Shown: positions 49,759-61,884, numbered from the stretch's first letter. The stretch is 64,000 nucleotides of DNA from Spizellomyces sp. 'palustris' (GCA_006535965.1 QEAR01000033.1:154715-218714), one strand, 5' to 3'. Made by a program: numbers and translations. The notes: generated by a model from the letters alone, not told the origin.

Positions 49759-50071
49759 GGCTGCCTACATTTGCAGTGGGCTTCTTGCACCCCAATGTGT
49801 TGATGGTACACGACCCACCTCTACACGACGCGTACGCGCCGATACGTAAGCCGTAGTCGACCCGACGAACATCAGAGATATCAGCGACGAACGTGGGGTA
49901 CAGCTTTGCTCCAACCGTCATACACTTCTAGGTGGTTAGTATCCCACCACTAGTCCGACCATCTAGGACTTGATATCTCATGGCGCAAGCGGGGATCTGT
50001 TGCATTACCTACTATAGCACAGGGTTAACGAGCGGATGGAGTCTGCCATACATCTGATCTTTGCGTGAGTA
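49759..50071. other. Upstream region of CFAP57
   Basis: No gene seen; presumed promoter of the minus-strand CFAP57. Confidence 0.5.
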
Positions 50072-50374
50072 TCATTTTCTTGTGTATGTCGATTTGGCAG
50101 TCTTAGCAGCAACAGCCACATTTTGTGTGTGCGCTCTCGACCTGTTCGATCTCAGATTGCTCAGTATCACTTTCCGAAGGAACATATTTTTTGGACAGCC
50201 CGAGCGCTTCTTGGTCTCATACAAGGCTTCTCCTTCATTTTCATAGCGTTTCAGCACCTTCTGGACAGTCCTAATATGTATCCCTTCTTGCGTTGCTATC
50301 TCTCTATTAGCAATTCCAGCCTTGTGGAGCGCTACAATAGCAGCTCGCTTTGTAGCTGGCAATCCTTTGCCCAT
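50072..50374 (-). mobile_element. Tc1/mariner transposase fragment (N-terminal helix-turn-helix only)
   Basis: A 100-residue frame beginning MGKGLPATKRAAIVALHKAG and containing NREIATQEGIHIRTVQKVL and KKRSGCPK, the DNA-binding helix-turn-helix and GRPK-like hook of Tc1-type transposases. The DDE/D catalytic domain (normally some 200 more residues) is absent: the frame ends at 50072, and the sequence to its left is the CFAP57 upstream region. Clear terminal inverted repeats were not found. It is a truncated, presumably inactive relic; the AT-rich TAGTA-containing stretch at 50500-50650 may be part of it. Confidence 0.75.
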
Positions 50375-50799
50375 GTCTGTCGCCGCAATCTAGCACTGTG
50401 CAGCAGCTCCCTTGCTGAAACTATTGCATGACTGTGCCTGCTGTGCCACTAATACGTTCCAAACCGAGGCGAACTGACATTATTTACCCCTACTTACAAA
50501 TATGTTTTTTTTTGTTTGCAAGTAATAGGCTATATTGAGCTAAATGCTAGCATTCGTGCTAGTAATAGTAGTTATTCTGTATAAGTTACTATAACAATAT
50601 ACATACTTTCACTAGCCCTAGTAAGAGAACTACTAATAATATTATAGATTTTATGGACTTTCTTTGGGTTTACTTGGGGAGCACTGTAACTCAAATCAAA
50701 CCACTGCCTGCCCACGGATTGGTTGGTTTGACATCACACCGGATTGAGCCATGAGCGGATTTTCAACAATGTAACCGGATCTCAACCGTCCCTTTCAAT
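50375..50799. other. AT-rich intergenic sequence
   Basis: Unusually AT-rich stretch with repeated CTAGTAATAGTA-like words near 50520-50640, possibly transposon remnant. No gene. Confidence 0.5.
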
Positions 50800-52156
50800 A
50801 TGGCGTCGCACGCCCACCTGTGCTGCCTTTGTGGTTGTCCGGTTGCATATGTCTACAAGCACATCCAGGAATTTGAGGAATTGGAGGGATTCAATAGTCT
50901 TCGGCATGGTGACGAAACTTGGTAAGAGCGTTGTCTGTTCATGAATTCGGCGGGACACCGTGTACCGGTTTGCTCACAACACTTTTACAGGTTTAAATGG
51001 GGTGTTGCACTCTTCTCAAACATGATGTCGTACCCGGGAAGGATTGAGGGCGACCATGTTCTACTGGTGGACGAGGTTTACGAAGGGGATATACCGAAAC
51101 CAGGGGCCACTTATGACCATGACTTACCTGATTTTGATGATGCGGCAGAAGACTCGGATGAAGATACCCCTGTGGGACCTTTTTCCACGAGTGGCGACGC
51201 TGGTTCGTACAGAAAAGCACCACTGACATACTTCTTCCTTTCTGACTCCGCGATTCTTTGCACCACCCAGAATATACCGGGCTGGATTACTTTAGTGGGT
51301 CGGCTGTGATTGTGCATCACAGATGTCTTTCGCTGGCAGTACAGTGGACAAATAGTGGAAGTATCAACGAATTTTTCATGAGCCCTGCTGGATCCATTCT
51401 TGCATGGCTCATAACATCAGCGACACGGAATATATCGTGAACAACGATAACCAGAAAGAAGACGACGATCACCGTGAACATCACTTCAGGAATAGGAGGT
51501 CGAAAGAAGCATTGGTAGCAGCAGTTGATTGGTATGGTAGCCTGTCCGTTGATTATGAAGCATTCAAGACAGGAAGAGACTGGCCCCGATGGATGGATGA
51601 TCACGATTATAGGCCGGACAATGCATGGCTACTTACCAGACCTGATCGTTTTCCCGAGCTCCCATTGGTTACAACAAAGTGTCTTCCTGGCGCCCAGCGG
51701 CAGCAGCATTGTTCAGATAATTTAGGGAGATTGCCAATGGAGATCGTTCTGGCGATACTTGACCTTCTCGTGGGCGACGAGCGCACTCTCCTCCGTTTGC
51801 AATCAACGAGTCATTTTTGGCGTTCCTTCCTTTTAGGAGACACTGGCTTGCTACAGGCACTATATCGCAAACGATGCATTGCTCTAGCCTGGGTCCCCAC
51901 TCTAGTAGATATTAATCGGCGTGCCAAGCAATTTGACGCCGTTTTGGACGCCGAACCTGGAACCATCGACTGGAAATCTTATTACATATCCTGCTCCAGA
52001 TCTCCGAGTATGAGAAACAGGAACAGAATGTACCGAAAAATGTGGGACGTGTATCATTTGATCCACGGAGGGGAAGGACGGCGAAAAGTATACAATGCGC
52101 ATGTTAAGTGGATGTGGGTACGAGGTTATGGAGAGGAGCAAATTCAAATGATTTGA
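50800..52156 (+). CDS. F-box protein
   Basis: Multi-exon; exon 1 50800-50921 and exon 2 from 50991 are well supported by phase (W codon split TG|G). The N-terminus (MASHAHLCCLCGCPVAYVYK) has two CxxC pairs, perhaps a small zinc site, followed by an acidic stretch (DAAEDSDED). The last exon (open from before 51404 to 52156) holds an F-box: LGRLPMEIVLAILDLLVGD followed by LLRLQSTSHFWRSFLL. Exons between 51203 and about 51345 are uncertain: donor GTTCGT at 51203 with acceptor at 51270, and a second intron ending near 51346, give a continuous protein. F-box proteins link SKP1-cullin ligases to substrates; no substrate-binding repeats are recognisable. Confidence 0.65.
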
Positions 52157-52812
52157 GGTGTAGTTTGTGATTTGGTGGGCAGGGGAATACCTGGAGGCGG
52201 AGCTGACCTTGAATCAGGCTACTTTGCCGACCGTGGTATCGATGCTGGTGTTCGTTATATTGGTGAACCCATGGAGGTTTACGAGGGTCGTGTCAAGACA
52301 CGGTGGACTAATGTACACGACGGTAGGTCAGTCCTAGGTCGTCCAACTATCCTTTCAATACAGAGGATATGTAATTAACACTAATCAATGACAAATTGAC
52401 GGCTGATCCCACCTTCCACTCGCTCAAAAGGACGTCCGTTCCTTGCATGTTTTGTTCAGAGTTGATAATATCTCCAATTCTTCCATTTCGTGTGCGCGGG
52501 TTGCCCTAAGCGTATGGCTTATGTCACTATTGAATTGTTCACAAAGATACTTCGCCTCGGAATCGTCCAATACCATCCTCAAAGCAACAAACGTAAGTGT
52601 CAATTAACGTGCAGTATTTGGGAGAAGGCGCTACTTACAGTCTGGTATGTTGTCACCCAACTTGTTAAGATTTCCCCTTATCAGGTTAGAATCCCGTACC
52701 AGATTCCCCCCGCAAGTTTATGTGCACTTACTGTACTGACACGCGAAGGCTTGGGTGATGTGGCGCGGTGTCCCAGGTCTTTGGTCTGTCGTAATTTTGT
52801 CCGCACCAGAAC
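52157..52812. other. Intergenic
   Basis: No gene recognised between two same-strand genes. A 119-codon plus-strand frame at 52490-52849 overlaps the next gene's start and lacks features. Confidence 0.55.
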
Positions 52813-54348
52813 ATGGCTCCAGCAATCGAATTTCCAGAACCTTTCTTAGCATTTTTGAAAGATAATAATCTCAGTCTAGACGAATATGCGTTTGAAGTAC
52901 TTCCTCGGTACATTAGAGTGAAACCACAGCTTGCCGCAAGCTTGGATATGAACGTGGTGGAAGCAGAGCTTGGGACTCCGCTGACCAAGGTGGACTGGCT
53001 AGATGGATTTTACAGACTAAGAGGAGACGTCAATATTGCAAACTCAGCATTATTCAAAGGGGGATCATTCTACGGTATCTGCGTGTCTTCTGGGGTGGCG
53101 GTCCATGCTCTCGATGTTGCTCCAGACGATCATGTGTTAGATCTATGCTGTGCACCTGGCATGAAGCTGTGCTATGTTGCTGACCTTCAAGGATCTGATG
53201 GACGGGGAACCGTAACAGGGGTTGATTTGTCACCCGATCGAATAGCCGTCTGCAAGGGGTTATTGAAGAAGTATCGTCTGGAGAGAGCCCGGTTGTTTAT
53301 CGCTGGTATGGATGGCCCAACGTAAAAGCGTCGGCAGTTGAAGTTGATACATGATGCCTGTTGCAGATGGTGCAAACTTTGACGTATATGCGCCCTCAAA
53401 ACTGGGAAAGTCTGCTGCGCCCAGCCTCCTCTCATCTGGATCTGCAAACCGAAGCCATGAAAGTGTCATAGATGATGCCATTGACGTAGATGTTGATCGT
53501 GTCTCCCTACCTACAAGCTCACAGTCCAGTACTGTCCATTGCATACCATCTCGCACCGAAGCCACTACGGGATCGAAAACCAAACCATTCCATGCTACCA
53601 GACTGATCCGACATGACCCCCAGCTCAAACTCCCGAGTCTCCTATATGATAAAGTGTTGGTGGACGCCGAATGCACACATGACGGCTCGATTGTACATTT
53701 GCTGAAGAAGGCCATATTAGGATGGTCTGATATCGAACAAAATCTCCTTAGCCCTTCAAGACTCGAAACCCTTGAAGGTTTACAGGTACCGCAAGGAGAT
53801 TCCTTACGACGTTTTGGTAGCCGAGGCTAGATCTGCTAATTCGCATCTTCCTTTTCACTTCAGAGAGGCTTGATTTCTAATGGTTACCGACTGTAAGTGA
53901 ATAGAAAGGATACTACCGTGCCGTGCGGACCCGGAAGCTGACAGCGATATTATGACAGGTTGAAGCCAGGCGGAATTTTAGTGTACAGGTATGAACCGGA
54001 TATTTCGTGTAGTTGCAAACATTACGCTTACATTGTATGAATTTCTCACAGTACTTGCAGGTGGGAATGGTCCTTTACGCTCCAGATGGGACCATACTTA
54101 TTTGACTGATATTTGCGCCTCACGTTGGCAGCTTCGCTAAAAAACAAAATGAGGATATCGTAGCGTGGTTCCTCGAGCGACATCCAGATGCCCAACTCGA
54201 ACCAATACCAGGAGTGGATAAGTTCCCGCTTGCCCGCAGCCTCGTAAATGACTATCCGGAAATGGACCTCTCTTATGCCATTCGGTTCAGTCCGGTAGCG
54301 TCGCGGACAAGCGGATTATTTATTGCTAGAATTCGCAAAGGTAAATAG
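52813..54348 (+). CDS. NOL1/NOP2/Sun-family RNA m5C methyltransferase
   Basis: Six exons, 52813-53305, 53367-53785, 53864-53892, 53959-53988, 54052-54060, 54132-54348; phases close to 398 residues. SAM-binding motif VLDLCCAPGMKLCYVADL, GTVTGVDLSPDRI, motif IV DAECTHDGSI, and motif VI YSTCSFAKKQNEDIV with the catalytic TCS cysteine. These enzymes methylate cytosine C5 in tRNA or rRNA, using SAM and two cysteines. Exons 3-5 are only 29, 30 and 9 bases. The 9-base exon encodes the Thr-Cys of the catalytic motif. An insert of ~90 residues rich in Ser/Asp (53400-53620) lies between the Rossmann core and motif IV. The exact family member (NSUN number) is not certain. Confidence 0.9.
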
Positions 54349-54430
54349 TCAGGAAATGGATTAGGTTTAGTCAGGTAGTGTCGCGGACAAGTGTATTATT
54401 TATTGCTAGATTCGCAAAGATAAACAGCCT
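54284..54430. repeat. Tandem duplication of the methyltransferase 3' coding end
   Basis: Segment 54284-54352 (last codons and stop) recurs in mutated form at 54364-54430, about 80 bases downstream. The second copy has point changes and a one-base loss, so it no longer encodes the same peptide. Confidence 0.85.
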
Positions 54431-54617
54431 AAGTTATTACTGGTATCATAGGGGTGTCCAACGAGCATATAAGTAGAGCCAACTGTTCCAGACACTTTTT
54501 CATGGGTATGCCCAAAAACCTAAGTCTACATGGCCATAATTCAATCCTATGTAAGCCGCTAGCAGGTGATGCGTTGCTCTCGCGACGATGCACCTGCTAC
54601 AATACTTACTCAGTTCT

Positions 54618-56213
54618 CTAGCAACCCTTCACCGTTACAAATGCAGAGAGAACGGAAAGGCCGACAACCATGAGCATTGACGGAGTCATTGTAAGAGCAG
54701 CAGCAGAGGTAGCGGCTGCCACAATCGTCTTCAGAGTCAAGGTCAGAACTCGTTTCCTTCAAAATTAGCTCTAAGACTCGACTTACCCATTCTGAAAAGG
54801 AGGATGTGGAATACAGTACAGTCATGGAGCTCGTATCCACAGTGGATCCCGTCTTCACTTTCCAGACGCCAGATGACTCGTCATAAACCGCCCATTTGAG
54901 GTCTTCGGCTTTATACTGATATTGCGAAAGGACTAGTAGGTGAAAAGGTGGTTATTGAACGCATTCTCTCTGTTCCAATTTTGAAAATACGTACGATTGG
55001 CATCATAGGTGAAGGTAAGGTCAGCCTTGAACTGGGTGCCAGGAGGAACTTCGAAGTGATAAAACGTGTTGATACCGTTTGTTGGGGGCGCTCCCGCAAC
55101 GGAGGGAGTAGGTGCAACCGTGACGTTCAGAGGAACGTCCGTGTTAGCGGACAGTTTTAACCCCAAATTACCCGGGAAAGTCACAGCTTGGTTTGAATTT
55201 GCGGGCCAGGTTCGCTCGTCTCTGGTGCTCACCGTAACCAAAGACCGAAGTCCTGCTTTGCAAATTACTTTTTCTGAGGTGCTAGTGGAATTTGAAGTCG
55301 ACTGTATCTGACACTGAGTCTCATTTGCGGATAGGTAGGCCGTAATTTCCCCGCTACTGGAGAAAGCTGTCACATTCGGGCTATTGTTCGTGCAAACCGC
55401 TTTGGTACAGCTCGCGTCGTCGATGGACTGGAAGCCGATTAGGGGTAACGCTCCATAGCAATTGCCATCAGCTACTTGCCCATATATGACACTGGCATGG
55501 TCATCTAGTAAGTATAAATAACTTAGCATCCGCACAGTCGATGCATTTTTAGTCCACTTACAGTTGCAGGTTGCGTCATAAAGATTTTGATATGTTACTA
55601 CAAAATTGTCGGCACTGGGTGGAAGAGCTGGTGAGGTTGAGCCGACATTGCATCTTGCGCTCATGCCCATCGTTGTTCCTGTCAGGTTGAAGGGACGGCA
55701 CCCGCCATCCAGCAGGTTTGTTATATTTTGGAACACCGTCGTTGCCCCAATTTTTCTGCTGCTCGACGCTTCATTGCTGAATGTGGCATTCGCTTGTCCA
55801 GTTGTCGTAACATTGAAACCCAATGCCAGAGGGGAAGTAGAATTATCTTGATCTTGTAACTGCCCTATTTTGTCAAGTAGGGTTAAGAAGTTGACGACAT
55901 CGTTACATGTGCTGATCGATGTGGGTACGGCCACATTGAGAAAGTTTGAGAGCGTTGTCATCTCCGTCTTGTTGGTCAACAATGTGAGGAGGCCACTGGT
56001 TTCGAACATCCACGTTACATTCAACTGAGTAAAGGCGACTATCTTGCCTATAATTAAATGCTCAGCACTGGGAATTTCTGACAGACGGACAAAAGCAAAC
56101 GCCTTACTGTTGCAAGATGGACCCGCGTGAACATTAGTAGTAAGGAAGACACTGGCAGTAGCGCGAGGGACTACGACCGCTGCCAGCGCCAGCAAAGGAA
56201 GCCATTTGATCAT
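54618..56213 (-). CDS. Secreted glycoprotein with likely GPI-anchor signal
   Basis: Three exons, 56213-54995, 54932-54787, 54728-54618; 62- and 58-base introns; phases close to 491 residues. N-terminal signal peptide MIKWLPLLALAAVVVPRATA, many N-glycosylation sequons (NVT, NKT, NST, NIT, NAT), paired cysteines, and a hydrophobic C-terminus (MLMVVGLSVLSAFVTV) preceded by small residues, as in GPI-anchored wall proteins. Acceptor 54729 was chosen because it alone yields the hydrophobic tail. No catalytic domain is recognised; the WAVYDESSGVWKV segment suggests a folded beta-rich end. Convergent with the methyltransferase. Confidence 0.7.
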
Positions 56214-56755
56214 AGTTCAAAGATGTCTTTGTTATCGTTCGTCTTCTTGTGTATAAGCTGATGGATATATATATAAGCAATACAAGGGACCATTTACAGG
56301 CCCGTCCTTTATAGCTTGTGGCCTGGATCCCATGTCTAACGCACGTTTATGCCACAAAACAAGGATCTTGGTGTTGGGGACGCATTGTTCCCTACAATGC
56401 ATTGGCAATGAGGTGCGTTGAAATAAACCTATTTTCTTTTTCCTTGACTAAAATTGGCAAAGTTTTATGTTTATTTTTGGGTCGATATATTTAGGGTCGT
56501 CGGTATTTGCAGTCGTCTGTCTTCGGGCGAGAGCCACCATTCCAGATCAGCCAATCCCAGATTTTCCAACGAGAATGTCAACTTCCAACTTCCCAAAGTA
56601 TCTAGAAAATGGAGAAGAGCCTCCAACTCTTTAACCCAAATGTTGGGAACAGCGTTCCGCATTGTCGTTTTACAATTTGGCAATGCTTGTGTAATAGTTA
56701 ACCACGTGATGTGATGAGGACTCGGCATGGTAAAGCCGCCGTACGGAGAAGACCC
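56214..56755. other. Divergent promoter region
   Basis: Spacer between the minus-strand glycoprotein and the plus-strand ceramidase; a TATATATA stretch near 56266 is a possible TATA element for the glycoprotein. No gene seen. Confidence 0.5.
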
Positions 56756-57998
56756 ATGTACCCTGGCATCATGTCAGGATTAACTCCGGCTGGTGTGGAA
56801 GGGTTCTGGGGGTTAGTATTGCTGGGGCCGAGATTAAGATTCCATTGTGCTTATGATAGATACTTGACCCTTTTACTAAAACTCCATCACTATGACGTGC
56901 ACAGTCCTGTTACGTCGACCCTGGATTGGTGCGAAGAAAATTACCTGCTATCACAGTACGTAGCGGAATGGTGTAAGTGATTCTCACTGTCGTGGACCTT
57001 TTCGCGGAGTGTCACCTTGATTGTTCTGATACAATACCGTATGTGTATTACCAGGGAACACGACGAGCAACTTGGTCTTCCATCTAACGGCCCTCATTGG
57101 TATATATAATGCTGTCCGCGTTAAGGCAGAGGCACGCATAATATACTCTTTCCTTGCGTTGGCTGTTGTGGGGACCGGCAGTGCCGCCTTCCATGGCAGC
57201 TTGACCTATGGGATGCAATTGATGGATGAGCTGCCTATGATCTATGGAAGTTGCATTTTTGTCTTTTCCACGTATGTAGTGAAATGGGCTTTTACGTGAA
57301 GCGTGGACTCAATTTCATTCGAGCTAACTTTGAACGAAAAACATGGTAGCCTTCAAATGTTTCCCCCTGGGAAATTTCCCGCACTCACATCGGTCGTTCT
57401 CGCGGCGTATGCGCTGTTTGTCACCGTCGTCTACATAATGTTGCGGGATCCAGTTTTTCATCAAGTTTCCTATGCCGTTCTGGTCGCGATAACGTCTCTT
57501 GTGCCTATTGCGCATATTAACAAACTTGGTCGAATCTATCCGCGAACAAAGGGACTGTTATGGTTCCTCTACGTGACAAGCTTGGGAAGCTATCTCCTTG
57601 GGTGAGCATCGTTGGCCTCGTCGGGGCATGTTGGGATCTGGCGTTCTTATCCAACTATTCTGCACCTAGATTCTTGTTGTGGAATATTGACAATCATTAT
57701 TGTGATGCTTTTCGCTCATGGAGAAATAACACCGGCTATCCTATGAGAGTTCTGGGAGAATTGCATGCTTGGTGGGTTTATGCAGTTGGCTTGCCAATTT
57801 AAGTATCACGTGCTGACCGTCGCTTCCCTCTATAACAGGTGGCATCTGCTCACTGGATACGGTAGCTACGGTTCAGTTATTTTGAGCCAATACATGCGCC
57901 TCTTAGCACTGGGGAAGGCGAACACCATAGAGTTTAAGTACTACGGAATCCTTCCTGTTATCGTTCCTAGAGATCAGAAGCGGCGAAAAGGAGAATAA
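56756..57998 (+). CDS. Alkaline ceramidase (YPC1/YDC1/ACER family)
   Basis: Six exons, 56756-56811, 56905-56972, 57055-57275, 57324-57601, 57670-57771, 57839-57998; phases close to 294 residues, a normal family length. Characteristic motifs: GFWGPVTSTLDWCEENY, AEWWNTTSNL, GSAAFHGSLTYGMQLMDELP (metal-binding Ser/His/Asp) and NIDNHYC followed by HAWWHLLTGYGSY (the two later histidines). Seven membrane helices are expected. The family hydrolyses ceramide or phytoceramide to sphingoid base and fatty acid in ER/Golgi membranes. Intron 3 is only 48 bases with a GTAGTG donor and is the least certain; a start 15 codons upstream (56711) is also open. Confidence 0.92.
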
Positions 57999-58274
57999 TT
58001 TTATGTAGCTGCGTTCAGATCAGTAATCCAATAGATGAGTACAATAGAATCGTCATCAACCATTGAAGGATTTGAGCCCCTACAAATGTATTACATGCAG
58101 CCTTGGTCAGCTTCATCACTGGCACATCTGGACTAGAGTTAGTTGGCTTTTATTGGAACCTACACATTCCTGTCACACATGTTCGCCAATTACTCAAGAG
58201 AGTGTTTGCACGACGACATTTCTTCTATCTAACCGTCCCTCCACTAGCTTCAGGTCTCTTAACTGTCCCATCCC

Positions 58275-60168
58275 CTACAGCTGCTCCAGAAAGTCCGAGT
58301 CGCAAGTCCCACACCTTTGCGTGCCAGCCACCATGACGGGATTAGTTGCAGCCTGACACTGATGGCAAAAGTACGTGACCCCTCGCTGTACCATACTCGC
58401 TCTCCTACTAGTAGAGCTTCGACCCCCGACACTTGCCCTTCCGGTCACCTCTTCTTGCGTCACCTCCGGCGGTTCGGGGTTTACCGCCGTTGTCGGGCTG
58501 GCTGGTGACGAACCCTCAGCAGTCACATTCAACGCCAGAACTAGCTTCAGCTGGTCCGGCGGTACCTGGCTCGCGTCGACCGTGTGGAGTACTTTGGTAT
58601 TGTATCCCTTGCATGTTACGCACTTGTGGTACATAAAGTGGAACTTTGCATAACACTTCTTCTCGCAGTCATTGCAGTAGATCTGGTTCAAAAGATCGGC
58701 GTACTCTGGTGGCATCTGCTGCTGAGCTAGAGCAATATCGATGCGACGGAAATAGTCACTCATATCAGCGAGAGACTTGAGGCACGTCGGGCATTGGTAG
58801 GAGGTCTGGATGTAGTCCTGGTGGCACTTGTAGTGAATGCAATGGCCACAAGGCTACGGAATTGTTGAAATTAGTTTATGTCGGTTGCGTACAACATTTC
58901 CAAAATAACCACAAACCATGAAAATAACTGTCGTTGTGCTGGTGAACATGTACTCTCCACATATAGGACAGTCACTCTCCAGATTCCTTTCAATGCACTT
59001 ATGTCGTCCTTTCAAGCTGATGGCCATACACACGTTGCACTTCTTGCAGTGGAAATAATCAATACCAAGCCCCTTCCCGATACGACAGATACCGCAGTCA
59101 TAACAGTGATAGATGTTCTTGCGAGGGTCGCTGTCCCAGAGCTTGCATTCTTTACAATAGTACTTGGCTACCCGCCGGCCACACTTTTCGTTGATACAAT
59201 CTTGTCCAGCGGGTTGTACTGTGGAGCAGTACATGCACATCATGGTTGTGATCAGGTTTCTACGGATCACTGTGAGCTTCGACGTTGATACTCCAATAAC
59301 AGCAGACTTTGTTCACATATTTACCTCACAATATTATGGTCGCTGACCTCGTCATGGCAAAATCGGCAGGTATCCCATTTTCCACAGCAGTGAGCTTGAA
59401 GCTTCGCCGCTCTTTGATAATGCTTGCATCCGAGTATGCCACTGGCTTTGTCATGGTATGTAGGTTGCCTGTCGGCATCTGTTAGTTCATTAAAGTTCGA
59501 ACGGCGGTTCTCAAGACGATTGGTAACCCTGGTGTTGACAGTCGACCGGGATTGCTGCTTTTGCGACCAGCCGTGGGTCATCAGTTCCTGTTACATGAAT
59601 CGTTGGTTAGACTTGGTCCAAGTGACGAACGCGACGCTGATAAGAGCACCTGAATACGTCTCGCTTTGTCTGCAGGTGGAATGGAATTGTCTTGTTGGAT
59701 CATCACAATTCTTTTACGCAAATCAGATTGATGTTGGTGAAGTTTTGCTTCTTGCTCCTTATCCTCGGTACTCTGTTCGCTCCCGTGGCCGTCCCCAGCA
59801 CCGCCGGATTGTCCATCATCGCCGTCATCGCCATCATCCATTACGTCGCTCCCGTCGTAGTCTCCCTCTTCGTCCCATTCACCGTCGTGGTCATGTTCGT
59901 GGTGGTAATGGTGGTGATGTTCGTGGTGATCGTGATGGTAATCGTCAACCTGCATATCCGATTCGCTCTGACGAGGAGAGATTGTCACGCTTGCCAAAGA
60001 TGGCTGAGATGGGGTACCGTAGGGCATTGACGTGTTTGACGACGAACTGGTCGGCTGCTGCTGGCGAGCTTGTTGTTGCTGGTTTGTCTGTTGCTGGTTC
60101 GAGGCCAAAACGCTGCCGCTGATGGTGCGGAAGATGCTTTGGAGATTGGCTGGTAGCGACAGGGACAT
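58275..60168 (-). CDS. RCHY1/PIRH2-type CHY-zinc-finger RING E3 ligase with extra C-terminal zinc ribbon
   Basis: Four exons, 60168-59650, 59587-59325, 59259-58917, 58853-58275; phases close to 567 residues. The N-terminal 170 residues are Gln/Ser-rich with a His/Asp/Glu-rich run (HHDHHEHHHHYHHEH). Then come the CHY finger (GCKHYQRAAKLQAHCCGKW, CRFCHDEVSDH), CTCHY region (CGRRVAKYYCKECKLWD, YHCYDCGICRIGKG), RING-H2 (CPICGEYMF, CGHCIHYKCHQDYIQ, CPTC) and the rubredoxin-like fold (CNDCEKKCYAKFHFMYHKC), the RCHY1 order. The last 35 residues (YFCHQCQAATNP, CGTCDSDFLEQL) look like the RNF126/RNF115-type zinc ribbon, which RCHY1 normally lacks. A ubiquitin ligase; substrates unknown. Confidence 0.92.
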
Positions 60169-61884
60169 GCAGGTCGAGATTTCTTTGGAGAAAGGGGCAC
60201 AAAGGAGAATGGCAGGGTATAAGGCACTCTAAAACTCTTTTCGAGCGCTATCTATAATGTATTATTTGAGATGCAGTGGAATTAACGTAACGCAGCTCAT
60301 CTCTGGCGAGATGAATATTGTTCCTTACCGACAGTAGGTTGCAGAAAGCGGCAAGGCGGTCTTGCACAAAGTATGTCTCTCCTACTGATAGTAGCAACTT
60401 TCAGCGAGCTCTGTTGGGGTCCAGTTCAGGGTGGAAAAAATCCGAAGATTGGAAATAGTAATCAGAACCCTCAAAAATCTCCTACTATTAAGTCACCCGT
60501 TTCAACCACCGGCACGCAGACAAGAGACTTCCAGCCGCGCTAAAACCTAACTTTTTGTCACTACAACAATAACACCAACAAACCATCGACTGAAAGCCGA
60601 AAAATGCTGCACGCACTCAACAGCCTCCCCCTTCAGTGACATGATAATATTCCGATCATTGGCAGCCCCTCCTACCGCGTCGGGCATTTTCTGGATCTGA
60701 CTGTCCTCTTGCATCCAGGCAGTGTCTCTGGTCTAAAAATAGCAGCGACTCGTCGACGTGATGGCGAGCTAGATGTTTTTGTTGTGGTTTCGACGGCGCC
60801 TGTTGTTGGAGTGCGCAGTGCCAAACCAGTCCGTGCCACCAACCATCTGACATCGGACCAAGCTCTCCCAGGTTGAACGAGCCCATACCAATTGGCATGA
60901 TTTTCGTCCGTTAAGGCGTGTGTCAGCAGTAGCTGTGCCAAGTTTGAACTTCCTGGTGTTCACCGCACATTCTCAAACTCGTGCAGCGTGTAATGCCTAA
61001 CACGATAAGCGGAGTTTCTGTCGCGAGACTAAGCTTCCGCTCAAATGAATGAACAAACTAGCAAAAAATGTAGCACTCTTGCCTCTTTTTGGCATTTATG
61101 CTCGGATGCTAACCCCATGCTTCCTGTGCCATTCTTTCAAGCTTCACCACATTAGACATATTCACGAGGGCGGAAGTTTTTTGTCAATCGTCAAAATAAC
61201 CGCCGTTTTACTCTTCGTGGCAGACAAGCCATGAGAGAAGCGCTGTAACCAGTAGTCCACTAGTCTTTCATTTAGTCGATCTGTCTATAATATTGACTAC
61301 TAGCTCATTGAGGACCCTCACATGTGCGAAGAACCAGGCCCGTTGAGCCTTACAATATGCTACGTAAGGTGTAAAATAACAGAAATCTTGGAGGGAGCCC
61401 GATACTCGCCCGAACATTGGCTGATACTGCAAACCAGCTCTTGAGATTCCTCCAACATTTCCCGATTACAACCATCTCCAAAACACAGGAGTAGGAGTGC
61501 ATCATCCGTTCATCTGCGAAATGTGGTGCCTTCCAGAACGGCGTTTGAAGTTGACCTCTGGACGTGGACAGTTCCCAATTGCAGAACGCTCTTCACAGAC
61601 AATAAAAGTCGTGGGATGCAGCTATTTCTTCAAACCAGCTGCTAGTGAATCTCTGACGCTCCAACAATCTTGGATTGTAGCCCCTCTCCACGATTTAAGT
61701 AGCCGAGATATCCCTCATCTCCATTGTCTAAATGGAGATTTATTTTCGAGCTGTAGCTTGTGTAATTACATGTCGCCTCTTTGCGGTGAACAATATATTT
61801 CAGCCTGAACGCGGGGATGAGCAGTCTATTTCCTCCAAAAGGTCATCCATCCTAGGGAAACGAAACACCAGCTGAAACGTATAC
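60169..61884. other. Intergenic, 1.7 kb without a recognised gene
   Basis: Short frames on both strands (up to 103 codons at 61497-61808) without family resemblance. No repeats or RNA genes noticed. Probably holds the RCHY1-type gene's promoter and the 3' flank of the transporter. Confidence 0.5.

Noticed and set aside
59424-60122. 232-codon plus-strand frame
   Set aside because: Antisense to the first exons of the RCHY1-type gene, whose zinc-finger motifs and splice phases are clear.
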